A DNA stretch of 64,000 bases from Variovorax sp. MHTC-1 (GCF_003984645.1 NZ_RWKI01000001.1:496001-560000); one strand, 5' to 3'. Shown: positions 10,539 through 20,375, counted from the stretch's first letter. Program-made: numbers and translations. The notes: generated from the sequence alone by a model not told the origin.

Positions 10539-11380
10539 AGGAAGGCCAACATCATGGCAATGGGCAGCGTCGGCAGCAAGGCATCGACGCGATCGAGCAC
10601 ACCGCCGTGGCCCGGCAGCAGGGCGCTGCTGTCCTTGGCGCCGGCGCTGCGCTTGATCAGCGACTCGACCAGATCGCCCACCACGCTCATCGCCGCCAGA
10701 AAAACGACGCCGATCAGCAGCAGCCACCATCCGCGATCGGCCAGCCGCGTGTAGAGACTGACCACCGCAGGCTGGGCGGCCGCGTCGGCCCAGACCCAGG
10801 CCAAGGCCAGGACGACGACACCAGCCATGCCGCCCCAGACACCCTCCCAGCTTTTGCCGGGACTGATGGCTGGCGCGAGCTTGTTGCGCGTGAACCTGAG
10901 CCCGAATGCGCGCCCCGCGAAGTACGCAAAGATGTCGGCCACCCACACCAGCACGAGGATCGACAGCAGGAAGTTGATGCCGATCATGCGTGCCTTGACC
11001 ACGGCGAGCCAGGCGACCCAAAGCACCAGCAGGCCGCCGACCAGGCGCAGCCCCCTCGGCACGCGCGGCCAACCGGGCACTGCGGCGCGCAGCAGCGCAG
11101 CCCCTCCGAGCACCCAGGCGGCGCTGGCGAAGATCCAGACCGGTAGCAGCGACTGCTCGAGCAATCCCAACCACCAGGACAGGACGCAAAGAACGAACGT
11201 CTCCAGTCCCACGAACAACGACAACCTCGACCCGTAGCCGTTGAGCCGCGCCCATTCCCAGGCCGCCGCGGCGATCAGCGCCAGCATCACGCAGGCAAGA
11301 GGTACGTGCGACGGATAGAAAAGCGCCGGCAGCAGGATCGCCAACAGGACGATCGCAGTGAGGATGCGTTGTTTGAGCAT
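10535..11380 (-). CDS. cdsA: phosphatidate cytidylyltransferase
   Basis: Integral membrane enzyme making CDP-diacylglycerol from phosphatidate and CTP, the branch point of phospholipid synthesis. 281 residues from the ATG at 11380 ([13 protein letters not shown]), with about eight hydrophobic segments. The CDP-alcohol signature appears near the C-terminus as [25 protein letters not shown]. The start lies 4 bases after the uppS stop. The stop overlaps dxr. Upstream in-frame codons fall inside uppS and are not needed. Confidence 0.95.
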   Translation of the reverse strand: MLKQRILTAIVLLAILLPALFYPSHVPLACVMLALIAAAAWEWARLNGYGSRLSLFVGLETFVLCVLSWWLGLLEQSLLPVWIFASAAWVLGGAALLRAAVPGWPRVPRGLRLVGGLLVLWVAWLAVVKARMIGINFLLSILVLVWVADIFAYFAGRAFGLRFTRNKLAPAISPGKSWEGVWGGMAGVVVLALAWVWADAAAQPAVVSLYTRLADRGWWLLLIGVVFLAAMSVVGDLVESLIKRSAGAKDSSALLPGHGGVLDRVDALLPTLPIAMMLAFL

Positions 11381-11384
11381 TCGC

Positions 11385-12119
11385 TCAGGCGGCCTGCGGA
11401 TCGCGCCATGCGTTGCCCGCGACCTGCGCGGAAGTCTGGCCGAACCGGCGCTCGCGGCGCTGGAAGGCGGCAATGGCTTCGTCGAGTGCAGCCTCGTCGA
11501 ACTCGGGCCAGAGGCGATCGCTGAAGAACAGCTCGGCATAGGCGCTCTGCCACAGCAGGAAGTTCGACAGCCGCTGCTCGCCCCCGGTACGGATGAACAG
11601 ATCGGGATCCGGCACGTGCGACAGCGCCATTGCCGCATCGAGGTTGGCCTCGGTCAGCGGCTCGCCGCGCGCGGCGAGCTGGGCCGCGGCGCGCGCGATG
11701 TCCCAGCGGCCGCCGTAGTTGAAGCAGACGTTGAGCACCAGCCGGGTGTTGTGGGCCGTCGCCGCCTCCGCCTGCAGCAGGCCGGCGGCGATTTTCTCGG
11801 ACAGGCCGCCGCGCTCGCCGATGAAATGCAGCCGCACGCCGTCATGGCTCAACTTCGGCACCTCGCGGCCGAGCGCGCCGACCATCAAGTCCATCAGCCC
11901 GGAAACTTCCTCGACGGGACGGTTCCAGTTCTCGGAGGAGAAGGCGAACACGGTGAGAACCGCGACGCCGCGATCGACACAGGCCTTGACGCAGCGGCGC
12001 AAGGATTCGACGCCCTGCTTGTGTCCCGCGACGCGCGGCAGAAAGCGGCGCGTGGCCCAGCGTCCATTGCCATCCATGACGATGGCAATGTGGTGGGGTA
12101 TGGCAGGCAAGGTTGCCAT
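11385..12119 (-). CDS. uppS: isoprenyl transferase (undecaprenyl diphosphate synthase)
   Basis: cis-Prenyltransferase that elongates farnesyl diphosphate to undecaprenyl diphosphate, the lipid carrier for peptidoglycan and O-antigen precursors. 244 residues. HIAIVMDGNGRWATRR carries the catalytic aspartate (Asp16), and DLFIRTGGEQRLSNFLLWQ is the second substrate-binding signature. LWPEFDEAALDEAI closes the family core. The start shares one base with the frr stop (TGATG), suggesting coupled translation. Confidence 0.96.
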   Translation of the reverse strand: MATLPAIPHHIAIVMDGNGRWATRRFLPRVAGHKQGVESLRRCVKACVDRGVAVLTVFAFSSENWNRPVEEVSGLMDLMVGALGREVPKLSHDGVRLHFIGERGGLSEKIAAGLLQAEAATAHNTRLVLNVCFNYGGRWDIARAAAQLAARGEPLTEANLDAAMALSHVPDPDLFIRTGGEQRLSNFLLWQSAYAELFFSDRLWPEFDEAALDEAIAAFQRRERRFGQTSAQVAGNAWRDPQAA

Positions 12120-12679
12120 CAGACGGCCATGATCTCCGCTTCCTTGGCCGCCACCAGCCGGTCGATCTCGCCGATGTGGCGATCGGTCACCTTCTGGATC
12201 TCGGCCTCGGCCCGCTTCTGATCGTCTTCGGAAGCCAGCTTGTCCTTGACCAGCTTCTTGATCGCATCATTGGCGTCGCGGCGCAGGTTGCGGGTCGCGA
12301 TCTTGGCGGTCTCGCCCTCGTTGCGCACCAGCTTGGTCATCTCCTTGCGGCGCTCTTCGCTCATCGGCGGCAGCGGCACGCGGATCAGGTCGCCCATCGA
12401 CGCGGGATTGAGGCCCAGATCGCTTTCGCGGATCGCCTTTTCGATCTTGGCGCCCATGCCCTTTTCCCACGGCTGGACGCTGATGGTGCGCGAATCGAGC
12501 AGCGACACGTTCGCCACCTGCGACAGCGGCACCGAGGAGCCGTAGTACTCGACGTGGATCGAGTCCAGCAGCGCCGGATTGGCGCGGCCGGTGCGGATCT
12601 TGGTCAGGTTGTTCTGGAATGCGGCGAGCGACTGGTTCATCTTGGCGTCGGTCGCATCACGGATTTCTGCAATGGTCAT
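12119..12679 (-). CDS. frr: ribosome recycling factor
   Basis: Releases post-termination ribosomes from mRNA together with EF-G. 186 residues from the ATG at 12679 ([17 protein letters not shown]), the standard family length. Domain I helices include [17 protein letters not shown], and [20 protein letters not shown] is a strong family block. The short gap to pyrH (14 bases) fits the usual pyrH-frr pairing. Longer upstream frame runs into pyrH and is not supported. Confidence 0.97.
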   Translation of the reverse strand: MTIAEIRDATDAKMNQSLAAFQNNLTKIRTGRANPALLDSIHVEYYGSSVPLSQVANVSLLDSRTISVQPWEKGMGAKIEKAIRESDLGLNPASMGDLIRVPLPPMSEERRKEMTKLVRNEGETAKIATRNLRRDANDAIKKLVKDKLASEDDQKRAEAEIQKVTDRHIGEIDRLVAAKEAEIMAV

Positions 12680-12693
12680 CTTCTTGGTCCTCT

Positions 12694-13416
12694 TCAGGCA
12701 TGCACCAGCGTGCCTTCGTCCTCGCCCATCACAACGCGCTTGAGTGCGCCGTTCTTGAAGATCGAGAACACCTTGATCGGCAGGTTCTGGTCGCGGCACA
12801 GCGCGAAAGCCGTGGCGTCCATGATGCCGAGATTCTGCGCGATGGCTTCGTCGAAGCTCAAGCGCGAATAGCGCGTCGCGCTCAGGTCCTTCTTGGGGTC
12901 CGCGGTATAGACGCCGTCGACCTTGGTGGCCTTAAGCACCAGCTCCGCACCGATCTCGGCGCCGCGCAGCGCCGCGGCCGTGTCGGTCGTGAAGAAGGGG
13001 TTGCCGGTGCCGGCCGCGAAAATCACGACCTTGCCCTCTTCGAGGTACTGCAGCGCCTTGGGGCGAACGTAGGGCTCCACGACCTGCTCGATCGCGATGG
13101 CCGACATCACGCGGGCGATCAAGCCCTGCTTGTTCATCGCGTCGGCCAGCGCCAGCGCGTTCATGACGGTCGCCAGCATGCCCATGTAATCGGCAGTGGC
13201 GCGGTCCATGCCCACCGAGCCGCCGGCCACGCCTCGGAAGATGTTGCCGCCGCCGATCACGACGGCGACCTCGACACCCATGTTCACCACCTCGGCCACC
13301 TCGCCGACCATGCGCACGATCGTCGCCCGGTTGATGCCGAAGGCGTCGTCACCCATCAATGCCTCGCCCGACAGCTTCAACAAGATCCGCTTGTGGGCTG
13401 GTCGGGCGTCGGACAT
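12694..13416 (-). CDS. pyrH: uridylate kinase
   Basis: Hexameric amino-acid-kinase-fold enzyme that phosphorylates UMP to UDP in pyrimidine nucleotide synthesis. 240 residues. Key blocks are [10 protein letters not shown], the glycine-rich [27 protein letters not shown] and [14 protein letters not shown] good ribosome binding site (AAAGGA) precedes the ATG. A 92-base gap containing a hairpin terminator separates it from tsf, so it may have its own promoter, but I did not find a convincing one. Confidence 0.97.
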   Translation of the reverse strand: MSDARPAHKRILLKLSGEALMGDDAFGINRATIVRMVGEVAEVVNMGVEVAVVIGGGNIFRGVAGGSVGMDRATADYMGMLATVMNALALADAMNKQGLIARVMSAIAIEQVVEPYVRPKALQYLEEGKVVIFAAGTGNPFFTTDTAAALRGAEIGAELVLKATKVDGVYTADPKKDLSATRYSRLSFDEAIAQNLGIMDATAFALCRDQNLPIKVFSIFKNGALKRVVMGEDEGTLVHA

Positions 13417-13464
13417 GGGTGAATTCCTTTGGGGTTGGCGGGGCGAGTGTAAAACGTGATTGCT

Positions 13465-13497
13465 AAAAAGCGGCAGCGCGCGATGCGCGCCGTCGCC
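13465..13497 (-). terminator. probable intrinsic terminator after tsf
   Basis: On the minus strand a stem with a perfect six-pair GCGCGC core (13476-13481 with 13485-13490, loop ATC) extends outward with two mismatches. Five U residues follow (13465-13469). It lies 12 bases after the tsf stop and would limit read-through into pyrH. Confidence 0.6.
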
Positions 13498-13508
13498 TGG
13501 GGCGGCAC

Positions 13509-14432
13509 TCAGGCTGCCGCTTTGGCAGCAGCGACCTGCGCCGCAACTTCGGCCGCGAAGTCGTCGACCTTCTTCTCGATGCCTTCACCGACCACGTAGA
13601 GAGTGAAGCCCTTGATCGAGGTGTTCGCCGCCTTAAGCATCTGCTCCACCGTCTGCTTATCGTTCTTCACGAAAGCCTGGTTGTGCAGCGAGACTTCCTT
13701 CAGGTACTTTTGAACGCCGCCTTCGATGCGCTTGGCCACGATGTCGGCCGGCTGCGGCTTCTTGCCTTCGGCTTCGGCGGCCTTGCGGTCTTCCTCGGCC
13801 TTGCCGGCGGCGACCGCACGCTCTTTCTCGATCAGATCGGCCGGCACGTCGGCGCTGGAGATGGCCACCGGCTTCATCGCTGCGATGTGCATCGCAACGT
13901 CCTTGGCGGACGTGTCGTCGCCCTCGAACTCGACCATCACGCCGATGCGCGTGCCGTGCAGGTACGAGGCCAGCTTGCCGTTGCCGGCGAAACGCTTGAA
14001 GCGGCGGAAGCTCATGTTCTCGCCGATCTTGCCGATCAAGCCCTTGCGCACGTCTTCCAGCGTCGGGCCGAACCCGTCCTGCTCGTAGGGCAGCGCACCC
14101 AGCGCGGCCAGGTCGGCGGGGTTGTGCTTGGCAACCAGCATCGCTGCGGCATTGGCCATGGCGAGGAAGCTGTCGTTCTTGGTGACGAAGTCGGTTTCGC
14201 AATTGATTTCGATCATCGCGCCGGCATCGCCACCGACGAAAGCCGTGACCACGCCTTCCGCGGTGATGCGGCCCGAGGCTTTCCCGGCCTTGTTGCCGAG
14301 CTTGATGCGCAGCAGCTCTTCGGCCTTGTCCATGTTGCCGTCGGCCTCGGTCAGGGCCTTCTTGCATTCCATCATCGGGGCGTCGGTCTTTGCGCGCAGT
14401 TCGCCGACCATGCTTGCGGTGATTGTTGCCAT
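13509..14432 (-). CDS. tsf: translation elongation factor Ts
   Basis: Guanine nucleotide exchange factor for EF-Tu. 307 residues. The N-terminal UBA-like module contains [19 protein letters not shown], followed by the core subdomains with [14 protein letters not shown] and [17 protein letters not shown] clear GGAG ribosome binding site precedes the ATG at 14432. It is the second gene of the rpsB-tsf pair, with a hairpin terminator on each side, consistent with attenuated read-through from rpsB. Confidence 0.97.
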   Translation of the reverse strand: MATITASMVGELRAKTDAPMMECKKALTEADGNMDKAEELLRIKLGNKAGKASGRITAEGVVTAFVGGDAGAMIEINCETDFVTKNDSFLAMANAAAMLVAKHNPADLAALGALPYEQDGFGPTLEDVRKGLIGKIGENMSFRRFKRFAGNGKLASYLHGTRIGVMVEFEGDDTSAKDVAMHIAAMKPVAISSADVPADLIEKERAVAAGKAEEDRKAAEAEGKKPQPADIVAKRIEGGVQKYLKEVSLHNQAFVKNDKQTVEQMLKAANTSIKGFTLYVVGEGIEKKVDDFAAEVAAQVAAAKAAA

Positions 14433-14497
14433 GTCGTTTCTCCGTTCGGTTTGTCAGTTGCGACGGCCCGCACCGGGCGCGCCGCGAAAATCAAGTT

Positions 14498-14523
14498 AAA
14501 AAAAAGGGGCAACAAAGCCCCTT
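14498..14523 (-). terminator. intrinsic terminator/attenuator between rpsB and tsf
   Basis: Minus strand: AAGGGGC (14523-14517), loop UUUGUU, GCCCCUU, running into eight U residues (A-run at 14498-14505). The stem is perfect and the U-tract strong. It lies between the rpsB stop (14547) and tsf, so some transcripts must read through it unless tsf has its own promoter. Partial termination at this junction is known in other proteobacteria. Confidence 0.85.
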
Positions 14524-14546
14524 CTTCAGGCTCGTGAGAGCGCCGA

Positions 14547-15302
14547 TCAGGCGGAAGCGCCCTCTTCGACTTCGACGAATTCATCCCCGCTGCCTTCGGC
14601 AACGGCCTTCACCACGTCGTTGACCGCGCTGGCGCGGCCTTCGATGATTGCGTCGGCGATGCCGCGGGCGTACAACGTGACGGCCTTGGACGAATCGTCA
14701 TTGCCCGGGATCACGTAGTCGATGCCTTCGGGCGAGTGGTTGGAATCGACCACGCCGATCAGCGGAATGCCGAGCTTCTTGGCTTCGGCCACGGCGATCT
14801 TGTGGAAGCCCACGTCGATCACGAAGATGGCGTCGGGCAGCGAGGTCATGTCCTGGATGCCGCCGATGTCCTTCTCGAGCTTCTCGATCTCGCGGGTGAA
14901 GGTGAGCTGCTCTTTCTTGCTCAAGCTGTCGAGGCCGGCTTCCTGCTGGGCCTTCATGTCCTTCAGCCGCTTGATCGAGGTCTTGACGGTCTTGAAGTTG
15001 GTCAGCATGCCGCCGAGCCAGCGGGTATCGACAAAGGGCACGCCGGCGCGACGGGCCTCGGCCGCCACGATCTCGCGCGCCTGGCGCTTGGTGCCGACCA
15101 TCAGGATGGTGCCGCGGTTGGCGGTGAGCTGCTTGGCGTACTTCATCGCGTCCTGGAACATCGGAAGCGACTTTTCCAGGTTGATGATGTGAATCTTGTT
15201 GCGATGGCCGAAGATGTACGGGGCCATCTTGGGGTTCCAGAAGCGCGTTTGGTGACCGAAATGGACACCGGCTTCCAGCATTTCGCGCATGGTCGTCGAC
15301 AT
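14547..15302 (-). CDS. rpsB: 30S ribosomal protein uS2
   Basis: Small-subunit protein needed for bS1 binding and translation initiation. 251 residues from the ATG at 15302 ([20 protein letters not shown]), the standard start. [19 protein letters not shown] and [16 protein letters not shown] are uS2 signatures. The C-terminal tail is short and acidic (FVEVEEG). It is the first gene of the long minus-strand run. It has a 140-base leader with possible autoregulatory structure and an extended -10 promoter at 15446-15454. Confidence 0.97.
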   Translation of the reverse strand: MSTTMREMLEAGVHFGHQTRFWNPKMAPYIFGHRNKIHIINLEKSLPMFQDAMKYAKQLTANRGTILMVGTKRQAREIVAAEARRAGVPFVDTRWLGGMLTNFKTVKTSIKRLKDMKAQQEAGLDSLSKKEQLTFTREIEKLEKDIGGIQDMTSLPDAIFVIDVGFHKIAVAEAKKLGIPLIGVVDSNHSPEGIDYVIPGNDDSSKAVTLYARGIADAIIEGRASAVNDVVKAVAEGSGDEFVEVEEGASA

Positions 15303-15440
15303 AGGAATAACTCCAAAGGTTGGGTCTAAAATCCAGCCCGTTTTGTGCGCCTTCCTTCGAAAGGAAAAGAGGCTCACAACACCTTGAATGGGCTGGTTTG
15401 CGGATGCATCTCGCCTCGGGAAAATGCCCATGGCGAAACC
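15303..15440 (-). promoter_or_regulatory. structured 5' leader of rpsB, candidate uS2 autoregulatory element
   Basis: The untranslated region between the predicted rpsB promoter and its ATG has two nested inverted repeats. The outer seven-pair stem is CCAGCCC (15396-15390 read on minus) with GGGCTGG (15339-15333). Inside it is a six-pair hairpin, TTCCTT/AAGGAA, at 15352-15366 with a 3-base loop. uS2 autoregulates rpsB-tsf through leader RNA in gammaproteobacteria. That this fold does the same here is an inference. Confidence 0.45.
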
Positions 15441-15445
15441 CAAAG

Positions 15446-15454
15446 AGTATAGCA
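15446..15454 (-). promoter_or_regulatory. extended -10 promoter of rpsB-tsf
   Basis: On the minus strand the sequence reads TGCTATACT: an extended -10 (TGn) followed by TATACT, one mismatch from consensus. No good -35 is seen, which is acceptable for an extended -10 promoter. Predicted start of transcription near 15439, giving a leader of about 140 bases. Confidence 0.65.
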
Positions 15455-15490
15455 CGCACCCCCGTCCCCTCCTCTGTAGCCACCCTCACC

Positions 15491-16822
15491 ATGCGCCCTG
15501 ACCTGCACGCCACCCGCCTCGCCCTGCTGGCGGGCGCCTCCGATGCGCGCACCGAAATGGAGCACTCCATTGCGCAGGCCCAGTCTCCGGCCTGCCGGCA
15601 CGTTTTTACGCGCACCCTGTTCGACGAGGCGCGCCATGCTGCGGCGTCCGCGCGCCCGCAGCAGCGCCTGGCCGGTCTGGCCTTTTCAGCCAAGGACTTG
15701 TTCGACCTGGCCGGCCAGCCGACGCCGGCCGGCTCGGTCGTGCTGGCCCATGCGCCGGCGGCCAAGGCGGACGCCCCCGCAGTCGCGCGCCTGCGCGCCG
15801 CCGGGGGCGCGCTCATCGGCCGCACCAACATGACCGAGTTCGCCTTCTCGGGCGTGGGCGTGAACCCGCACCACGGCACGCCGGCCAACGCGAGCGATGC
15901 CGCCACGCCGCGCATCCCGGGCGGCTCGTCGTCGGGGGCTGCGGTTTCGGTGGCGAGCGGCGCCGCCTTCATCGGGCTGGGCTCCGACACCGGCGGCTCG
16001 ATCCGCATCCCGGCCGCGCTCAACGGCATCGTCGGCTTCAAGAACACCGCGCGGCTGGTGCCGGCGGATGGCGCACTGCCGCTGTCCACCACGCTCGACA
16101 CTGTCTGCGCCATGACGCGCTCGGTGCGTGATGCGATCACCGCGCACGAAATCCTCGCCGCCCGGCGCGTCACCGCCGGCACCGCTCCGCTGTCCGCCTA
16201 CCGGCTGGCGATGGTCACGGATCTCTTCTTCGACGAAATCGAGCCCGCGGTGGCGAGCGCCTTCGAGCGCACGATCCGGACGCTGCGCGCGGCAGGTGCG
16301 CGCATCGACGAGATTGCGCTGCCCGAACTGGCCGACCTGCGCTCGATCAATGCCACGGGCGGGTTCTCCGCGGCCGAGGGCTACGCCTGGCACCGCCTGC
16401 TGTTGGAGCGCAGCGGCGCTGGCTACGACCCGCGGGTGGCGCAGCGCATCCTCAAGGGCGCGACCATGAAGGCGCACGAATACATCGACTTGGTCCACGC
16501 GCGTCGGGACTGGATCGCCCGCATGGAACGGGCGCTCGCGCCCTTCGACGCCGTGCTCTCGCCCACCGTGCCGATCGCCGCGCCGGCCACCGCCAGCGTG
16601 GCGCCCGGCGCAGAACACGACGAGATCTTTTTCCGCATCAACGCGCTGCTGCTGCGCAACCCGTCGGTCGTCAACATGCTCGACGGCTGTGCGATTTCGC
16701 TGCCTTGCCACGTCGAGGGCGAATTGCCCGTCGGCCTCATGCTTTGGCATGGCGCCCTACACGACGACGCGCTGCTCGCGATCGCATTGCAGGCCGAACG
16801 CGAGTTACAACAACGGCACTAG
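15491..16822 (+). CDS. amidase-signature family amidase
   Basis: Hydrolase with a Ser-cisSer-Lys triad acting on a carbon-nitrogen amide bond; substrate unknown. 443 residues from the ATG at 15491. Visible catalytic elements are Lys68 in AFSAKDLFDL, the Gly/Ser loop IPGGSSSGAAVSVASG with the cis-serine near 147, and the nucleophile Ser170 in LGSDTGGSIRIPA. Frame upstream to 15320 covers the divergent rpsB leader and is not credible. It could be part of an amino-acid or nitrile-derived amide pathway with the downstream dadA (54 bases away), but nothing in the sequence fixes the substrate. It is not a GatA: no gatB or gatC is nearby. Confidence 0.88.
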   Translation: MRPDLHATRLALLAGASDARTEMEHSIAQAQSPACRHVFTRTLFDEARHAAASARPQQRLAGLAFSAKDLFDLAGQPTPAGSVVLAHAPAAKADAPAVARLRAAGGALIGRTNMTEFAFSGVGVNPHHGTPANASDAATPRIPGGSSSGAAVSVASGAAFIGLGSDTGGSIRIPAALNGIVGFKNTARLVPADGALPLSTTLDTVCAMTRSVRDAITAHEILAARRVTAGTAPLSAYRLAMVTDLFFDEIEPAVASAFERTIRTLRAAGARIDEIALPELADLRSINATGGFSAAEGYAWHRLLLERSGAGYDPRVAQRILKGATMKAHEYIDLVHARRDWIARMERALAPFDAVLSPTVPIAAPATASVAPGAEHDEIFFRINALLLRNPSVVNMLDGCAISLPCHVEGELPVGLMLWHGALHDDALLAIALQAERELQQRH

Positions 16823-16876
16823 CGGCCGTGCGCCTCGCAGGCAGGCGCCGGCATACATTTCACCGCAAAGAATCGA

Positions 16877-18133
16877 ATGAAAATCGCGATCGTGGGCGCC
16901 GGGATCATTGGCGTCACCACAGCCTGGGAGCTGGCGTCGGATGGGCACGAAGTGGTCGTTTTCGAGCGCCGCGGCGCCGCCGCAGAGGAATCCAGTTTTG
17001 CCAACGCCGGCGTGGTCGCACCCGGCTATGTCACGCCTTGGGCCGGCCCCGGCATGCGCGGCAAGGTGCTGCGCTCCCTGCTCTCCACGCACGGCGCCAT
17101 CAAGCTGCGCTGGCCATTGTCGCGGCGCGACCTGTCCTGGATGGCGCACTGGCAGCGCGCCTGCAAGCTCGAAACCTACCTGAGCAACCGCGCGCGCATG
17201 CAGCGCCTGGCCTTTTATAGCCGTACGCGCCTGCACGAGATCACCGAGGCACGCGAGCTCAGCTACGAGCGTACCGACGGATACCTCGTGCTGCTTCGTT
17301 CCAAGCGCGAGAAGAAGCTCGTTCAAGCCGGCCTGGAGGTACTGCGAGCGGCAGGCAGCAGCTTCCGCGAAGTGGATGCCGACGAGGCCCGCAAGATCGA
17401 GCCCGCGCTCAGCGCCGACACCCCGCTCGCCGGCGCCATTTACCTGCCCGAGGACGAGGTCGCCAATTGCCGGCAGTTCGCACTGCTGCTCAAGTGGGAA
17501 GCCGAGGCGCTGGGCGCCCAGTTCCACTTCAACTGCGATCTCGCGCCGCTGAAGCGCGCGGCGCCGACCGAGCTTTCGCTGGCGAGCGGCTCGGAGGGCC
17601 ATCGCTTCGACGCGGTCGTGGTGTGCGCCGGCGTGGCCTCGGCCGACCTGCTGCAGCCCCTGGGCCTGCGCATTCCGCTCGCGCCGGTCTACGGCCATTC
17701 GATCAGCGCCAATATCCGCGAACCGCTCAACGCACCGCGCAGCGCCGTGATGGACGAGCGCTACAAGGTGGCGATCTCCCGCCTCGGACTGCGCGTGCGG
17801 GTGGCCGGAAGCGCCGAGCTCGGCGGCTCGCTCGACGCGATGCATCCCACCGCGCTGCAAACGCTCTACAAGGTGCTGCACGACTGGTTTCCGGGTGCCG
17901 TCACCCTGCAGGCCGGCGTCCAGCAATGGAAAGGGGCACGGCCAATGCTGCCGGACGGCCCGCCCATCATCGGTCCGAGCGGCATACCCGGCGTGTGGCT
18001 CAATCTCGGCCATGGTTCCAGCGGCTGGGCCCTGTCGTGCGGCAGTGCGCGCGTTCTGGCAGACATGATGGGTGGCCGCGACGCGGGTGTCGATCTCGAA
18101 GGCTTGGGCATCGAACGCCTGCTGCAACACTGA
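16877..18133 (+). CDS. dadA: D-amino acid dehydrogenase small subunit (DadA-type)
   Basis: FAD-dependent oxidative deamination of D-amino acids (chiefly D-alanine) to 2-oxo acids, passing electrons to the respiratory chain at the inner membrane face. 418 residues. The N-terminal FAD motif is IVGAGIIGVTTAWELASDG (glycines 7, 9 and 12). FANAGVVAPGYVTPWAGPGM is the DadA-specific block following it. The C-terminal LNLGHGSSGWALSCGSARVLAD closes the DAO fold. Start ATG at 16877 with a weak ribosome binding site. No alanine racemase gene adjoins it. nnrD follows after 12 bases. Confidence 0.93.
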   Translation: MKIAIVGAGIIGVTTAWELASDGHEVVVFERRGAAAEESSFANAGVVAPGYVTPWAGPGMRGKVLRSLLSTHGAIKLRWPLSRRDLSWMAHWQRACKLETYLSNRARMQRLAFYSRTRLHEITEARELSYERTDGYLVLLRSKREKKLVQAGLEVLRAAGSSFREVDADEARKIEPALSADTPLAGAIYLPEDEVANCRQFALLLKWEAEALGAQFHFNCDLAPLKRAAPTELSLASGSEGHRFDAVVVCAGVASADLLQPLGLRIPLAPVYGHSISANIREPLNAPRSAVMDERYKVAISRLGLRVRVAGSAELGGSLDAMHPTALQTLYKVLHDWFPGAVTLQAGVQQWKGARPMLPDGPPIIGPSGIPGVWLNLGHGSSGWALSCGSARVLADMMGGRDAGVDLEGLGIERLLQH

Positions 18134-18145
18134 AGCAGAAGGTCC

Positions 18146-19594
18146 ATGCAGCGCGTCACCACCGCCACCGCCGCCCCGCTGTTCGACGTCGCGGCCTCGC
18201 GGCGGATCGAACAGGCGGCCGCGGCGGTCCTTCCACCGCACACGCTGATGCAGCGCGCAGGCTTGGCGGTCGCACGCCTGGCGATGGCGATGGCGCCCCA
18301 CGCGCGCACGATCTGGGTCGCCTGCGGGCCCGGCAACAACGGCGGCGATGGCTTCGAGGCAGCGGCGCAGTTGCAGCAGCGCGGCTTCGCGGCGGTTGTC
18401 ACCCGGATCGGCGACGACAGCCACTTGCCGGCCGACGCGCGCACTTCGCTGCAACGCGCACGCGATGCCGGCGTGCGCTTCGCGGACGCACCGCCGCAGC
18501 ATGCCGAACTCGCCATCGATGCACTGCTCGGGATCGGCTCCGCGCGCGCGCCCAAGGGCTTGATGGCCGACTGGCTGCGCCGCATGCACGCCGGCTCCGC
18601 GGCCGTGCTCAGCGTCGACACGCCGTCGGGCCTGAATGCCGACACCGGCGTGCTGTCGATGGAATTCCCCTCAGCGCCCGCAGGCGTCCGGCGCACCTGC
18701 CTGAGCCTGCTGACGCTCAAGCCGGGTCTCTTCACGGGCCAGGGCCGCGATGCGACCGGCGAGGTGTGGTTCGACGACCTCGGCATCGCCCCGGCTGCCG
18801 AGCAGGCCACGGCGCGCCTTTCCGGCGCGCCGCCCGAACAAGCGCGGCGGCACGCTTCCCACAAGGGGAGCTACGGTGATGTGGCCGTGATCGGAGGCGC
18901 GCCCGGCATGGCCGGCGCTGCCTTGCTTGCGGCTTCCGCAGCCCTGAACGCGGGCGCCGGGCGCGTATTCGTCGCCCCGCTCGACACCCGGCTCCCCATG
19001 CTCGACCTCATGCAGCCCGAGCTGATGTTCCGGCGCCCGGAGACGCTGGATTTGAGCGCCATGACGGTCGTTTGCGGCTGCGGCGGCGGGTCGGCGGTGC
19101 GCGATCTTCTGGCGCAAGTGATGGAGACAGCCCGTGCGCTGGTGCTCGATGCCGATGCGCTCAATGCCATCGCAGGCGACGACGCCTTGCAGGCCCTGCT
19201 CGTTGCGCGCCTCCGCGCGGACCGCGCCACTGTGCTCACGCCGCATCCCCTGGAAGCAGCGCGGCTGCTGAGCGTGAACGCGACGGATGTGCAAGCCGAC
19301 CGGCTGCGTGCCGCGCATCGGCTCGTGGATCGCTTCGGCGCGACGGTCGTCCTCAAGGGCTCGGGCACCGTCGTGGCTGCACCGGGTACCACACCCGTGA
19401 TCAACGCCACCGGAAACGCCCGTCTCGCCACCGCAGGCACGGGCGACGTGCTGGCCGGCATGATCGGCGCCGAGCTGGCGGCCGGCCTGCCGGCAATGGC
19501 GGCGGCCTGCGAGGCGGTATGGCGGCATGGCCATCGCGCGGACCTGTGGCCGGCGGAGAGCCCGCTCACCGCCGGCGCGCTGGCGCGCGGCTGA
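18146..19594 (+). CDS. nnrD: bifunctional NAD(P)HX epimerase/dehydratase
   Basis: Metabolite repair enzyme that restores hydrated NAD(P)H: the N-terminal YjeF/NnrE domain epimerises R- and S-NAD(P)HX, and the C-terminal NnrD domain dehydrates the S-form with ADP. 482 residues. Domain 1 (about 1-215) shows WVACGPGNNGGDGFEAAAQL and the IDALLGIGSARAPKG loop. Domain 2 (about 225-480) shows GSYGDVAVIGGAPGMAGAAL, LTPHPLEAARLL and NATGNARLATAGTGDVLAGM. The fused form is usual in bacteria. Probably co-transcribed with dadA. It converges with the next gene across only 6 bases. Confidence 0.95.
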   Translation: MQRVTTATAAPLFDVAASRRIEQAAAAVLPPHTLMQRAGLAVARLAMAMAPHARTIWVACGPGNNGGDGFEAAAQLQQRGFAAVVTRIGDDSHLPADARTSLQRARDAGVRFADAPPQHAELAIDALLGIGSARAPKGLMADWLRRMHAGSAAVLSVDTPSGLNADTGVLSMEFPSAPAGVRRTCLSLLTLKPGLFTGQGRDATGEVWFDDLGIAPAAEQATARLSGAPPEQARRHASHKGSYGDVAVIGGAPGMAGAALLAASAALNAGAGRVFVAPLDTRLPMLDLMQPELMFRRPETLDLSAMTVVCGCGGGSAVRDLLAQVMETARALVLDADALNAIAGDDALQALLVARLRADRATVLTPHPLEAARLLSVNATDVQADRLRAAHRLVDRFGATVVLKGSGTVVAAPGTTPVINATGNARLATAGTGDVLAGMIGAELAAGLPAMAAACEAVWRHGHRADLWPAESPLTAGALARG

Positions 19595-19600
19595 GCGCGC

Positions 19601-20362
19601 CTATCCGCGTCCGACGAAGGGCATCTTGGTGGCCATCACCGTGTGGAACAGCACGTTCGCCTCCAGCGGCAGATTCGCCATGTAGAGCACCGACTGGCCG
19701 ACGATGGACACGTCCATCACCGGTTCGATCGCAATCTCGCCATTGGCCTGCGGCACGCCCTTGGCCATGCGCGCGGCGAGCTCGGTCAGCGCATTGCCGA
19801 CATCGATCTGCCCCACGGCGATGTCGTGCTTGCGACCGTCGAGCGATGCCGTCTTGGTGAGGCCTTCCACTGCGTGCTTGGTCGCGGTGTAGGCCATTGA
19901 GTTGGGCCGCGGCGAGGTGGCGGAGATGGAGCCGTTGTTGATGACGCGGCCGCCCCGCGGCGTCTGCGACTTCATCGTGCGAAAGGCCTGCTGGATGCAA
20001 TAGAACATCCCGTTCAGATTGATGTCGACCACGCCTCGCCACTGCTCGGGCGTCCAATCCTCGAACGGGCCGGGCGGATTGCCGACACCGGCGTTGTTGA
20101 ACAGCAGGTCGACGCGGCCGAAGCGCTCGACCGCCGCGGCGAACAGCGCCTGCACCGACTCCGGATTGGCCACGTCGGTGGGCACCGCGAACGCACGCGC
20201 GCCGGCGCCCGAGGCATCGGCCACTTCCTCCAGCGGCTCGAGCCGGCGGCCTGCCAGCACCACGCTCCAGCCGTCGCCCAGCAATGCGAGTGCGGCGGCG
20301 CGGCCGATGCCGGTGCCGGCCCCCGTGACGACCGCGATGCGGCTCTTCTTTTCAACGCTCAT
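19601..20362 (-). CDS. short-chain dehydrogenase/reductase (SDR)
   Basis: Classical NAD(P)-dependent oxidoreductase; substrate not predictable. 253 residues. The cofactor motif TGAGTGIG lies at about 14-21 and NNAGVG follows further on. The catalytic serine sits in NGSISATS and the Tyr-x3-Lys motif is in [11 protein letters not shown]. The arginines in [10 protein letters not shown] after the second strand suggest NADPH preference. An AAGGAG ribosome binding site precedes the ATG, which lies 13 bases after the rnr stop, so the two may share a transcript. The proximity may be incidental, since RNA decay and this family have no known link. Confidence 0.9.
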   Translation of the reverse strand: MSVEKKSRIAVVTGAGTGIGRAAALALLGDGWSVVLAGRRLEPLEEVADASGAGARAFAVPTDVANPESVQALFAAAVERFGRVDLLFNNAGVGNPPGPFEDWTPEQWRGVVDINLNGMFYCIQQAFRTMKSQTPRGGRVINNGSISATSPRPNSMAYTATKHAVEGLTKTASLDGRKHDIAVGQIDVGNALTELAARMAKGVPQANGEIAIEPVMDVSIVGQSVLYMANLPLEANVLFHTVMATKMPFVGRG

Positions 20363-20375
20363 CTTCGTTTCTCCT

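Noticed and set aside
15320..15490. N-terminal extension of the amidase back to 15320
   Set aside because: This region is the divergent rpsB leader, with palindromes and a promoter. The family-like start is at 15491.
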